This document shows positions 1 through 7,963 of a stretch of DNA of 32,398 nucleotides, piece by piece. The position numbers and the translations under genes are program-made. A model generated the notes under the pieces. The model did not search any database, had not been told where the DNA came from, and saw only the letters and a program-made list of their open reading frames with translations. The DNA lies in NCBI GenBank assembly GCA_964353255.1, contig CAYGVJ010000058.1:1-32398 (forward strand). Direction: 5' to 3'. The DNA comes from VFZS01 sp964353255. Its GTDB lineage: Bacteria; Acidobacteriota; Terriglobia; Bryobacterales; Bryobacteraceae. How positions within the stretch are numbered: position 1 is the first letter of the stretch; each line of letters starts with the position of its first letter.

Positions 1-222
1 GGGGCGAAGCCGTTGCACCGGCTGGTCCAGGAAGTAGAATTCGCCCGACCAGGCGCCGTCCAGCATCCCCACGATGCTCAGCAAGGTGGTTTTTCCGGCG
101 CCGGAAGGCCCCATGATGGTGACAAACTCGCCCTCCCGAATCTCCAGCGTGATGCGGCGCAGCACCCAGGTCTTGACATTGCCGGCCTGGTAGAACTTCT
201 CGACATTCACCATCCTGATCAT
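1..222 (-). CDS. ABC transporter ATP-binding protein (N-terminal part, runs off the window)
   Basis: The 74 visible residues begin MIRMVNVEKFYQAG and carry a Walker A motif GPSGAGKT at residues 38-45, followed by LLSIVGMLD. This is the typical start of a LolD/MacB/FtsE-like ABC ATPase that powers a permease of the lipoprotein-export or macrolide-export type. The signature motif, Walker B and H-loop lie outside the window, so the subfamily is not certain. A second ATG nine bases downstream is an alternative start. The gene follows motB on the same strand after 65 bases and could be co-transcribed with the flagellar genes, although its role need not be related to them. Confidence 0.85.
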   Translation of the reverse strand, partial: MIRMVNVEKFYQAGNVKTWVLRRITLEIREGEFVTIMGPSGAGKTTLLSIVGMLDGAWSGEFYFLDQPVQRLRP

Positions 223-287
223 GGGGCCGCCCTCAGCAAACATTGTAGTGCACCGCTTGGCGGAGGCGACGCACTCCGCCGGCCCCC

Positions 288-1082
288 TCAGGGCTTGCCG
301 GCCACCGGCGGCTCCAGCTCCATGCCGATCTTGTTCAGGATGACCAGGTCCACGCGGCGGTTGCGCGCGCGGCCTGCTTCGGTCTCGTTGGTGTCGGCCG
401 GGGTGGTTTCGCCGTACCCGGCGATGGCCATCCGCGTTTCGGGTATGTTGAAGCGCTGGTTGAGCAGGCGCAACATGGCCACTGCGCGGGCGGCGGAAAG
501 CTCCCAGTTGCTGGCGAACCGGGAGTTGTGAATGGGCACCCAGTCGGTGTGTCCTTCCAGGCGAATCGGGTTGGGCAGCGAGGCGATGGTGCTGGCGATC
601 TTCCCGATCGTGGGGTAGGTCCGCGGCTCGATAGCGTCCTCACCGGTATGGAAGAAGGCCGCCTCCATCAGGCTCACCACCAGCCCGCGACCCTGGAGCC
701 TGATTTGCAGCTTCCCTCCGGCGATTTCTTCCTTCAGTTCTTTGGTGAGGAACTGTAGCGACGGCAGCAGTTCGGCGAGCACCTGGTTGCGCGCCTCGTA
801 GAGGGCGTCCGGTTTGGCGCCCCCGGGACCCTTAAACTGAGCGTTGCCCTTGCCTTTTTCGTCCAGGGTCCCCCCGAGGATGCCGGCGATGGCCGAGGCG
901 ACCTGTCCGTCCTGCAATGCCTTGCGAATGGACTCGGAAACCTGCGCGGCCTTGCCTTTGTCGGTCTGCGCGGAGGCGAACATCACGACGAAGAAGGCGA
1001 ACATCAGGGTGATGAAATCGGCGTAGGAGATCAGCCAGCGCTCCAGGTTGTCGTGCGCGGCCTGTTTCTTCTTGCGTGCCAT
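288..1082 (-). CDS. motB: flagellar motor stator protein MotB
   Basis: 264 residues. MotB anchors the stator to peptidoglycan and, with MotA, forms the ion channel that drives flagellar rotation. After a basic N-terminus (MARKKKQ) there is one membrane segment at about residues 16-38, preceded by the motif ISYADFITLMFAFF. Asp22 corresponds to the ion-binding aspartate (Asp32 in E. coli). The C-terminal OmpA-like peptidoglycan-binding domain shows GHTD (177-180), NWELSAARA (192-200) and RARNRRVD (238-245). The start lies five bases after the motA stop. The reading frame stays open much further upstream, but that extension is antisense-like low-complexity sequence overlapping motA and is not part of the protein. 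Length is normal for the family. Confidence 0.95.
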   Translation of the reverse strand: MARKKKQAAHDNLERWLISYADFITLMFAFFVVMFASAQTDKGKAAQVSESIRKALQDGQVASAIAGILGGTLDEKGKGNAQFKGPGGAKPDALYEARNQVLAELLPSLQFLTKELKEEIAGGKLQIRLQGRGLVVSLMEAAFFHTGEDAIEPRTYPTIGKIASTIASLPNPIRLEGHTDWVPIHNSRFASNWELSAARAVAMLRLLNQRFNIPETRMAIAGYGETTPADTNETEAGRARNRRVDLVILNKIGMELEPPVAGKP

Positions 1083-1087
1083 AGCGT

Positions 1088-1996
1088 TTATGCGGTTTGT
1101 TTCGGAGGTCCTATCCCTTGGGGTGTCGGGGCCGGCGCCGCCTGAGCGGCAGGTTTGGGTGTGGCCTCCTTGGCCTTCTTCTGTTTCTTGGCCTTCTCCA
1201 GGCTCTGACGGGCGTAGGCTTCCAGCTTCGTGCGAATCAGCTTGGGGTTCAGCCCCTCGACGATGCCCACCACGCCCTCCAGCATCAGCTCTTTCATCTG
1301 CATGGCCTGGTGGGCGCGGGCCCGGATCTTGGCGCCCGCGGGAAGGAAGAAGACGTTCGCCGCGCCCACCCCGTAGATGGTGGCCACGAAAGCCACCGCG
1401 ATGCCCTTGCCCACCTCCTCGATATTGGCCAGGTTCTTCATCACCTGGATCAGCCCCAGCACGGCTCCGATGATGCCAATGGTGGGAGAGTAGCCGCCGG
1501 CCGCTTCGAAGACCTTGGCCTCCGCCTCGTGCTCGTGCTCCTCGATGCCCATCTCCAGTTCCATCATCTTGCGGATCTCTTGCAGGTCCGTGCCGTCCAC
1601 GGCCAGATTCAGCGCTTTGCGCAGGAAGGGATCCTCGATGCGCTCGGCTTCCTGCTCCAGCGAGACGATGCCGTTCTTCCGCGCCTTGGTGGCGTAGCCG
1701 ATGATCTCCTCGATGATGACTTCGGGAGTCTCCTGCTTCTCGAAGAACACCGCCATCAGCCGGGCCACGGCCCCCTTGAGCGTGTGCATGGGAGTGGTGA
1801 CCATGACGGCGCCGAAGGTGCCCCCGAAGACGATGATGGCGGCGGTGACCTGGAGGATCTCCTGGATCTTGCCGCCCTCCAGGACCATGCCTCCCACAAT
1901 CGCGCCTACGGCCAACGCCAAGCCGCCTATGCTGGCCAGGTCCGGCTTGGTGCCGCCGCTCTTCGGCGGGTCGGGTTTCTTTGGTTTCTCGGCCAT
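1088..1996 (-). CDS. motA: flagellar motor stator protein MotA
   Basis: 302 residues. MotA is the multi-span partner of MotB in the stator channel of the inner membrane. Four hydrophobic segments are seen at roughly 20-40, 50-68, 170-188 and 198-219. The conserved stretch GGYSPTIGIIGAVLGLI contains Pro171, and Pro219 closes the fourth segment; these match the two functionally important prolines of E. coli MotA (173 and 222). The cytoplasmic loop between segments 2 and 3 is acidic and helical. The C-terminus is a Lys/Ala/Pro-rich tail (about 265-302) typical of low-complexity extensions. The gene starts ten bases after flbD, and motB follows after five bases, so flbD-motA-motB is clearly an operon. 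Confidence 0.95.
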   Translation of the reverse strand: MAEKPKKPDPPKSGGTKPDLASIGGLALAVGAIVGGMVLEGGKIQEILQVTAAIIVFGGTFGAVMVTTPMHTLKGAVARLMAVFFEKQETPEVIIEEIIGYATKARKNGIVSLEQEAERIEDPFLRKALNLAVDGTDLQEIRKMMELEMGIEEHEHEAEAKVFEAAGGYSPTIGIIGAVLGLIQVMKNLANIEEVGKGIAVAFVATIYGVGAANVFFLPAGAKIRARAHQAMQMKELMLEGVVGIVEGLNPKLIRTKLEAYARQSLEKAKKQKKAKEATPKPAAQAAPAPTPQGIGPPKQTA

Positions 1997-2006
1997 CCCG
2001 ATCCAA

Positions 2007-2255
2007 CTAGAGCTGGCCGCTGGCGGCCTGCTCCTCCTCCTCCTGCCTGAGCACGGTCGGGCACTGGCACATCCGCACGTTGACGGCCCGCCTGAACTCG
2101 ATCACTCGATCCAGCACTTCGTCGGCCGATTCCAGAACCATGAACTTCTGCCCAGTGGTCAGGGTGATAATCGTATCCGGCGTCACCTCCAGATGTTCGA
2201 TCAAGTCCGCGTTGAGCATCATGGGGGCGTGGTTCAGGCGCGTGAGCCTGATCAT
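2007..2255 (-). CDS. flbD: FlbD-family flagellar protein
   Basis: 82 residues beginning MIRLTRLNHAPMMLNADLIE, with the downstream segment TPDTIITLTTGQKFMVLES. This is the characteristic pattern of the short FlbD/SwrD family found next to motA/motB in many flagellated bacteria. In Bacillus, SwrD raises motor power, probably through the stator; its mechanism is not settled. The extra C-terminal tail is rich in Glu/Gln (RQEEEEQ). It is the first gene of the flbD-motA-motB operon. The neighbouring short gene at 2375 is divergent, so the roughly 120 bases between them should hold the operon promoter, though no clear -10/-35 pair is visible. Confidence 0.9.
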   Translation of the reverse strand: MIRLTRLNHAPMMLNADLIEHLEVTPDTIITLTTGQKFMVLESADEVLDRVIEFRRAVNVRMCQCPTVLRQEEEEQAASGQL

Positions 2256-2374
2256 GGTTGCAGCCTCCCCTACTTGGGCTTATCGTCTGCCGGGTGGCGC
2301 GTTCAGGCCTTTCCGGCCTCCGATTCCCGCGCGAACGGCCCGCAGCGGTCGATGAGGCCAACAGGAGGAGCGAA

Positions 2375-2662
2375 GTGTACACGCCGCCATGCCAAGTTGC
2401 CCGTCGGGCGAGCAGGATACTGGAGGCCGTCGAGGCGGGCGACCTGCGACGACTGGAGGAGGAGCTGGCCCAGGCCGCGGCGGCGCGCGCCGGCCAGCCG
2501 GACCGGCCCCCGGAGCGAGCCGAGCGGCTGGAACTGCTCGAAGCCGTGGCCCAGGCCATGCGTGAGGCCATAGACCGCATGCGCCGCCGGTTGATCGACC
2601 ACCTGGAAGGCGCTCCCGTCCAGCTCCGGCTCCTGCGCCACCTGGCGGCCGGGCGGAGTTGA
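2375..2662 (+). CDS. small helical protein of unknown function, possibly a flagellar chaperone-like protein
   Basis: 95 residues if read from the GTG at 2375. This start is chosen because AGGAGGAG lies directly upstream (2363-2370). The frame stays open further upstream, but without a comparable ribosome-binding site. The product is predicted to be almost entirely alpha-helical and rich in Ala, Arg, Glu and Leu (SRILEAVEAGDLRRLEEEL, then LLEAVAQAMREAIDRMRRRL). Size, helical pairing and position beside flbD-motA-motB resemble FliT/FlgN-type flagellar chaperones, but no specific motif confirms this. It is divergent from flbD and convergent with the MerR gene that ends 11 bases downstream. Confidence 0.6.
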   Translation: MYTPPCQVARRASRILEAVEAGDLRRLEEELAQAAAARAGQPDRPPERAERLELLEAVAQAMREAIDRMRRRLIDHLEGAPVQLRLLRHLAAGRS

Positions 2663-2673
2663 CTCGGGTGGGG

Positions 2674-3081
2674 CTACTTCAGCAGTTCCAGGATGGCGGC
2701 CAGATCCCGCCGGATCTCCTCGATGGCCCCGGAGGCAGGAAACAGGCTGCCTTGCCGGGCGCCGGGGCTCGAACGGCGCGCGGCTTTCGCGGCGCTCCCC
2801 AGGTATCTCCGGGCGCCTTCTAAGGTGTAACGCTTCTCCCGCAGCAGCCGCTTGATCTCCAGCAGCAGCTCGACGTCCTTCCGCCGGTACATGCGCTGCC
2901 CGCTCGCCGACTTCTTGGGCGCCAGCGCCGGGAATTCCGTTTCCCAGTACCGGAGCACATAGGGTTCGACGCCCACCAGGCGGCTGACTTCGCCGATGCG
3001 GAAGTAGAGCTTGTCCGGGATCTCGGCCGCCCGCTGTTCTCTTGAACCCCGTTCTGCGATCCGTGGTGGGATACTCGCCAT
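2674..3081 (-). CDS. MerR-family transcriptional regulator
   Basis: About 135 residues from the ATG at 3081. A GTG at 3126 (150 residues) is an alternative with a GGGAG just upstream; neither site has ideal spacing. The DNA-binding domain starts IPDKLYFRIGEVSRLVGVEPYVLRYWE and continues with ASGQRMYRRKDVELLLEIKRLL and EKRYTLEGARRYL, the classic winged helix-turn-helix of the MerR family. The C-terminus is a short helix (EEIRRDLAAILELLK) with no metal-binding cysteines, so the inducer is unknown. Many bacteria carry such a short MerR protein near tRNA or replication genes; this one is monocistronic here. Confidence 0.9.
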   Translation of the reverse strand: MASIPPRIAERGSREQRAAEIPDKLYFRIGEVSRLVGVEPYVLRYWETEFPALAPKKSASGQRMYRRKDVELLLEIKRLLREKRYTLEGARRYLGSAAKAARRSSPGARQGSLFPASGAIEEIRRDLAAILELLK

Positions 3082-3394
3082 CCTACGGGATACAGAGGCG
3101 GAGGTCAACCCGCAGGGGCGGTTCACAACTCCCGCAGGATTATTTCTGCCGTCTTGCGAATGACTTCCGCGCCCCTGACCCGCGCAGCCCGCTCCGGTCC
3201 GCTATTGTGTGGGCAGATGCAGGCTTGCTGGCATCAGCTCGCACGGCCCCGAGCACGCCGGCGGCCACCCGCGGGACGCGGACCGGGGGGCGGAGGCTGG
3301 GGGCCTGGGAACGCCACTGCACTCTGGAGGACATCCCGCCCGCCGTCCGCGTCCCGCCCTTTCCATCCCGCCTCCGCAGTAGCATGATGAATCT

Positions 3395-4114
3395 GTGGCC
3401 CTCCGCTTCGGAATCCATCCGGTCCTGGAAGCCCTGCGCACGGGCAGCCCGTTGAACCGGGTGCTCATCGCCAGGGAGACTTCCTCTCACCGCTTGCAGG
3501 AAATCGTCGCTCTGTGCCGTGAGCACTCCGTCCCGGTGCGTTTTGAACGCCGCCAAGTGCTGGACCGCCTGTGCGGCGGCGCCGCGCACCAAGGAGTCGC
3601 AGCGCTGGGGGCGGCGCACCAGTACCGGGAGCTCGAAGAACTGCTGGAGACAGCGCGCCTGCTGGTGGCGCTGGACGGCATCGAAGATCCGCACAACCTG
3701 GGGGCCATCATCCGGACCGCGCATGCCGCCGGCGCCGCCGGCGTAGTCGTGCCGGAGCGGCGCAGCGCGCCGCTCACCGAGGCCGTGGCGAAAGCGGCTG
3801 CGGGCGCGCTGGAATACCTGCCCGTGGCCCGCGTGGGCAACCTCAACCGGGCGCTGGAGACGCTCAAGCAGCGCGGCTTCTGGATCTACGGCCTGGACGA
3901 GCGCGGCGAGCACGCCTACGACGCCATCGACTACGCCGCGCCCACCGTTTTCGTTCTCGGCGCTGAAGGGCACGGCCTGCACCAGCAGGTGCGCAACCGC
4001 TGCGACTTCCTGATCCGCATCCCGCTGGCCGGCCGGATCCCCTCGCTCAACGTTTCGGTGGCCGCGGGGGTCGTGCTGTTCGAGTGGAAGCAACGTCAAG
4101 CGCCGGGCGCATAG
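3395..4114 (+). CDS. rlmB: 23S rRNA (guanosine-2'-O-)-methyltransferase RlmB (SpoU/TrmH family)
   Basis: 239 residues from a GTG start; the open frame has no better start. Enzymes of this family methylate the 2'-OH of guanosine 2251 in the peptidyl-transferase region of 23S rRNA, using S-adenosylmethionine. The N-terminal substrate-binding domain begins FGIHPVLEAL. The SPOUT knot motifs follow: DGIEDPHNLGAIIRTA (94-109, with Asn101 and Arg107), VLGAEGHGL (187-195) and IPSLNVSVAAGVVLFE (215-230). It is the first gene of a compact operon, with ggt starting 14 bases downstream. The roughly 270 bases between the MerR gene and this start contain no convincing gene. Confidence 0.94.
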   Translation: MALRFGIHPVLEALRTGSPLNRVLIARETSSHRLQEIVALCREHSVPVRFERRQVLDRLCGGAAHQGVAALGAAHQYRELEELLETARLLVALDGIEDPHNLGAIIRTAHAAGAAGVVVPERRSAPLTEAVAKAAAGALEYLPVARVGNLNRALETLKQRGFWIYGLDERGEHAYDAIDYAAPTVFVLGAEGHGLHQQVRNRCDFLIRIPLAGRIPSLNVSVAAGVVLFEWKQRQAPGA

Positions 4115-4128
4115 TACAATCGTTCCAA

Positions 4129-5799
4129 ATGCGCTTCTCGCCGCTGCTCGCGCTGTTGCTGAGCGTTGCGACTGATCAGGTCACCTTGGCGCGGCAGCCC
4201 GTGCGCGCGCGGAGCGCCATGGTGGTGAGCCGCGAGGCGCACTCGACCGACGCCGGCCTGGCGGTGCTCCGCGCCGGAGGGAACGCCGTGGACGCTGCCG
4301 TCGCGGTGGGCTTCGCACTGGCGGTAACGCATCCGGCGGCGGGCAACCTGGGCGGCGGCGGTTTCATGCTGATCCGCTTCGCCGACGGTCGCTCGACTTT
4401 CCTCGACTTCCGCGAGCGCGCCCCCCGCAAGGCCAGCCGCAACATGTACCTGGGCCCGGACGGCAAACCCACCGAAGAGAGCCTGGTCGGCTGGCGGGCG
4501 GCGGCGGTGCCCGGCACGGTGAAGGGGCTCGAGTACGCCGCAAAGAAGTACGGGCGCAAGCCTTGGGCCGAGTTGGTGGCGCCAGCCATCGAGCTGGCCT
4601 CCAAAGGCTTCCCCGTTTCCTGGGGCCTGGCGCAGAGCCTCCGGGGGACCAAGAAGCTGAACCGGTTCCCCGAATCGAAGCGTATCTTCCTCAAGGGCGG
4701 CGCGTTCTACGAACCAGGCGAGCGGTTGCTCCAGCCCGAGTTGGCCGCGACGCTCAAGCGCATTGCGGCGGCGGGCGCGCGGGATTTCTACGAAGGCGAG
4801 ACGGCGCGGCGGCTGGTCGAGGCGATGACCGCCCACGGCGGGCTGTGGACGGCGGAGGATCTCAAGAACTACGCGGTGGTCGAGCGCCGGCCTCTCACCG
4901 GGCGCTACCGCGGCTATGACATCCTGACGGCGCCGCCGCCCAGCTCCGGCGGGGTGGGCATTCTGGAGATGCTGGGCATGCTGGAAGGCTCCGGCTACCA
5001 GAAGCCGGGAGCCGGCTCGGCCGCGGCGATCCACTATCTGGCCGAGGTCATGCGCCGCTACTACGCCGACCGCAGCGAGTACCTGGGCGACCCGGACTTC
5101 GTGCGCGTGCCGGTGGCCGGCCTGCTGAACCCCGCTTACCTGGCGCGGCTCCGGGCTTCGATCGATTCCGGGCGGGCCACGCCCAGCGCGCAGTTGGGCC
5201 CCGGCCGTCCGCCGGGCGAGGAGAGCAGCGAGACTACCCACTACTCGATCGTGGACCGGGAAGGCACCGCCGTGGCCGTCACTTACACGCTCAACGGCGG
5301 CTACGGCTGCGGCGTCACCGCGCCCGGGCTGGGCTTCCTGCTCAACAACGAGATGGACGACTTTGCGGCCAGGCCCGGCGCGCCCAATTCCTATGGGCTC
5401 GTCCAGGGCGAGCGCAACGCTATCCAGCCGGGCAAGCGCCCGCTGTCCTCGATGACGCCCACCATAGTGCTGCGCGACGGCCGGCTCTACCTGGTCGTGG
5501 GCTCGCCCGGCGGGCCGCGCATCATCACGACCGTGCTCGAGGTGCTCATCAACGTGCTGGACTTCGGCATGGAGATCCAGGCCGCCGTGGACTGGCCGCG
5601 CTTCCACCACCAGTGGCTGCCCGACAAACTGTACCTGGAGGGCGGGTTTTCGCCGGACACCGCGGCGCTGCTGGAGGCGCGCGGGCACACCCTCGAGCGG
5701 GTCGGCTCGATCGGCGAGGTGGCGGCCATCCTGGTTGCCGAAAAGTGGCTGGAAGGCGCCGGGGACTCGCGTGTGGAGGGCAAGGCGGCGGGTTACTGA
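4129..5799 (+). CDS. ggt: gamma-glutamyltransferase (glutathione hydrolase proenzyme)
   Basis: 556 residues. The enzyme cleaves the gamma-glutamyl bond of glutathione and related compounds in the periplasm. The start at 4129 gives a signal peptide (MRFSPLLALLLSVATDQVTLA). The large-subunit region has RSAMVVSREAHSTDAGL and the glycine-rich AAGNLGGGGF. The autoprocessing site is ETTHYS, with the nucleophile Thr369 becoming the N-terminus of the small subunit, then NGGYGCGVTAPG, LNNEMDDFA and RPLSSMTPTIV (Ser440/Ser441 equivalent to E. coli Ser462/463). Length and order match the family, so the proenzyme should mature normally. It sits between rlmB and the isomerase-like gene, spaced 14 and 6 bases. 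Confidence 0.95.
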   Translation: MRFSPLLALLLSVATDQVTLARQPVRARSAMVVSREAHSTDAGLAVLRAGGNAVDAAVAVGFALAVTHPAAGNLGGGGFMLIRFADGRSTFLDFRERAPRKASRNMYLGPDGKPTEESLVGWRAAAVPGTVKGLEYAAKKYGRKPWAELVAPAIELASKGFPVSWGLAQSLRGTKKLNRFPESKRIFLKGGAFYEPGERLLQPELAATLKRIAAAGARDFYEGETARRLVEAMTAHGGLWTAEDLKNYAVVERRPLTGRYRGYDILTAPPPSSGGVGILEMLGMLEGSGYQKPGAGSAAAIHYLAEVMRRYYADRSEYLGDPDFVRVPVAGLLNPAYLARLRASIDSGRATPSAQLGPGRPPGEESSETTHYSIVDREGTAVAVTYTLNGGYGCGVTAPGLGFLLNNEMDDFAARPGAPNSYGLVQGERNAIQPGKRPLSSMTPTIVLRDGRLYLVVGSPGGPRIITTVLEVLINVLDFGMEIQAAVDWPRFHHQWLPDKLYLEGGFSPDTAALLEARGHTLERVGSIGEVAAILVAEKWLEGAGDSRVEGKAAGY

Positions 5800-5805
5800 G
5801 TCCCC

Positions 5806-6636
5806 ATGGAACACGCACTTTCCACTCACCTGTTCGCCAATCACCGCCTCACCACGGCCCTGCTGGAGAAAATCTGGGACGCGGGAATCGCGGCGGTCGA
5901 GATCTTCTGCGCCCGGCAGCACCTGGATCACACCAACGGCGCGCAACTGGTCGAGCTGCGGCATTGGTTCCGGGATTCCGAGTTGAAGTTGTGGTCGCTA
6001 CACGCCCCCGTTTACACGGACGACGTGTGGGGGCGCTCCGGCCCGCACTCCATCATCAACATCACCGAGCCGGTCAAGTCCAGGCGCATCGCCATGGTGG
6101 ACGAGATCAAGCGCGCCATCGAAGTGGTCGAGTACGTGCCCTTCCGCTACCTGATCCAGCACCTGGGGATGGAGGAGGAGGAATTCGACGAGCGCAAGCT
6201 AGACGCCGCCTTCTCCTCGCTGGACGAGTTGAGCGTATTCGCCCGGCAGCGCGGGGTCGAGATCCTGATCGAGAACATACCCAACCAGCTCTCCAGCGCC
6301 GACCGGCTGGCCTACTTCCTGGAAACCACTCACCTGAACCTGAACCTGTGTTTCGACGTGGGCCACGCCCATCTGATGGAGGGCATCGAGTCCGCCTTCT
6401 CCATCATGCAGTACCGCATTCGCTCGACCCACGTGCACGACAACGACGGCCGCGTGGACGCCCACCTGTTCCCCTTCTTGGCCCAGAGCGGCACGGTGGA
6501 CTGGGCCAGCACCATGGCCCTGCTGCGGTCCCACGCCGACCAGTACCCTTTGCTGCTGGAATTGCGGGAGGACCCGGAGCGGAAACAGCCGCTTCCAGCG
6601 GTCAGGGAAATCTTCCAACGACTGGAGAGTTTCTGA
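5806..6636 (+). CDS. sugar phosphate isomerase/epimerase-like TIM-barrel protein
   Basis: 276 residues of the xylose-isomerase-like/AP-endonuclease-2 TIM-barrel superfamily. Metal- and substrate-binding positions expected of this fold are visible: EIFCARQH (residues 32-39), HAPVY (66-70), LIENIPN with Glu156, CFDVGHAHL with Asp184 and His187, STHVHDNDGRVDAH around His209/His211, and LLLELRE with Glu252. The substrate cannot be told from sequence; members act on sugars, inosose or hydroxypyruvate, and some are endonucleases. It follows ggt by six bases, and its stop is one base before the asnS start, so it belongs to the rlmB-ddl operon. Confidence 0.88.
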   Translation: MEHALSTHLFANHRLTTALLEKIWDAGIAAVEIFCARQHLDHTNGAQLVELRHWFRDSELKLWSLHAPVYTDDVWGRSGPHSIINITEPVKSRRIAMVDEIKRAIEVVEYVPFRYLIQHLGMEEEEFDERKLDAAFSSLDELSVFARQRGVEILIENIPNQLSSADRLAYFLETTHLNLNLCFDVGHAHLMEGIESAFSIMQYRIRSTHVHDNDGRVDAHLFPFLAQSGTVDWASTMALLRSHADQYPLLLELREDPERKQPLPAVREIFQRLESF

Positions 6637-6637
6637 G

Positions 6638-7960
6638 ATGAGTGCGCCAGAGACGCCGGCGCGCATCACGGTGGCCGAGGCCGGCCGCCACGTCGGCCAA
6701 CGGGTGCGCATCCCCGGCTGGCTGTACAACCTGCGCCGCTCCGGCAAGGTGGCCTTCCCGCTGCTCCGAGACGGCACCGGGATCATCCAGGGCGTGGCGG
6801 TGAAGAGCCAGCTTCCCGAAGAGCTGTTCGAGGTCATCAAAGACCTGACCCAGGAGTCCTCGATCATCGTCACCGGCAAGGTCCGGGCCGAGCCGCGCGC
6901 CCCAGGCGGCTACGAGCTGGAGGTCGAGCACCTGGAGGTAGTCTCGCGGGTGCCGGAGAGCGACCCCTATCCCATCACTCCCAAGGAGCACGGCACCGAG
7001 TTCCTGATGGACCACCGGCACCTGTGGCTGCGCAGCCGTCGCCAGCACGCCATCCTGCGGGTGCGGCACGAGGTGGTGCGCGCCATCCGCGACTACCTGG
7101 ATTCGAGCGGCTTCACCCTCATCGACACTCCCATCTTCACCCCGGCGGCCTGCGAAGGCAGCACCAGCCTCTTCGAGGTCAGTTACTTCGAGGACGAGAA
7201 GGTCTACCTGACCCAGTCCGGCCAGCTTTACAACGAGGCCACCGCCATGGCCTTCGGCAAGGTGTACTGCTTCGGGCCTACCTTCCGCGCCGAGCGCTCC
7301 AAGACCCGGCGGCACCTGACCGAGTTCTGGATGGTGGAGCCGGAGATGGCCTACGCCACGCTCGAGGATGTCAAGCAGGTGGCCGAGGAGTTGATCTTGT
7401 TCGTGGTGGACCGGGTGCTCAAGAACCGCCGGGCGGAACTGGCTGTTCTGGAGCGCGACGTCTCGAAACTGGAGGCCATCCAGGCGCCCTTCCCGCGCAT
7501 CAGCTATGACGAGGCGGTCAAGAGGCTCCAGGGCAAGGGCAGCGAAATCGCCTGGGGCGGGGACTTCGGCGGGACCGACGAGACGCTGCTGAGCGAGGAC
7601 TTCGACCGCCCCGCCATGGTGGACCGTTACCCGGCCGCGGTCAAGGCCTTCTACATGCAGCCCGACCCGGAGCGCCCGGAAGTAGCCCTGGGCGTGGACG
7701 TGCTGGCGCCGGAAGGATACGGGGAGATCGTCGGCGGCGGCCAGCGCATCCACGACTTGGATCTGCTGCTGCGCCGCATTGAGGAGCACAACCTGCCCAA
7801 GGAAGCCTTTGACTGGTACATCGATCTGCGGAGGTTCGGCACGGTCCCGCACGGCGGTTTCGGTATGGGAGTGGAGCGCGCGGTGGCCTGGCTGTGCGGG
7901 CTGGATCACATCCGGGAAACCATCGCCTTCCCGCGCATGCTCTACCGGACGCGACCCTGA
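6638..7960 (+). CDS. asnS: asparaginyl-tRNA synthetase
   Basis: 440 residues. This class IIb synthetase charges tRNA-Asn with asparagine. The N-terminal OB-fold anticodon-binding domain (about 10-105, VRIPGWLYNLRRSGKVAF) is followed by the catalytic core: YLTQSGQLYNEATAMAFGKVY, motif 2 FGPTFRAERSKTRRHLTEFW near 212-231 and motif 3 GGFGMGVERAVAWL near 406-419. The sequence following motif 2 (LTEFWMVEPEMA) and the QSGQLY box are those of AsnRS, not AspRS. Its presence implies direct charging of tRNA-Asn rather than only the amidotransferase route. The start is one base after the preceding stop. Confidence 0.96.
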   Translation: MSAPETPARITVAEAGRHVGQRVRIPGWLYNLRRSGKVAFPLLRDGTGIIQGVAVKSQLPEELFEVIKDLTQESSIIVTGKVRAEPRAPGGYELEVEHLEVVSRVPESDPYPITPKEHGTEFLMDHRHLWLRSRRQHAILRVRHEVVRAIRDYLDSSGFTLIDTPIFTPAACEGSTSLFEVSYFEDEKVYLTQSGQLYNEATAMAFGKVYCFGPTFRAERSKTRRHLTEFWMVEPEMAYATLEDVKQVAEELILFVVDRVLKNRRAELAVLERDVSKLEAIQAPFPRISYDEAVKRLQGKGSEIAWGGDFGGTDETLLSEDFDRPAMVDRYPAAVKAFYMQPDPERPEVALGVDVLAPEGYGEIVGGGQRIHDLDLLLRRIEEHNLPKEAFDWYIDLRRFGTVPHGGFGMGVERAVAWLCGLDHIRETIAFPRMLYRTRP

Positions 7961-7963
7961 GCT

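Noticed and set aside
1083..2006. Apparent N-terminal extension of MotB through the motA region
   Set aside because: It is motA read out of frame; the MARKKKQ start five bases after the motA stop is the real beginning.
3082..3394. Small plus-strand frames between the MerR gene and rlmB
   Set aside because: Pro/Arg-rich composition, no ribosome-binding site and no recognisable domain; treated as non-coding.
4096..5964. Long antisense frame opposite ggt (622 codons)
   Set aside because: High-GC shadow of ggt: composition rich in Arg, Gly and His, no domain, and the sense strand is an unambiguous full-length enzyme.
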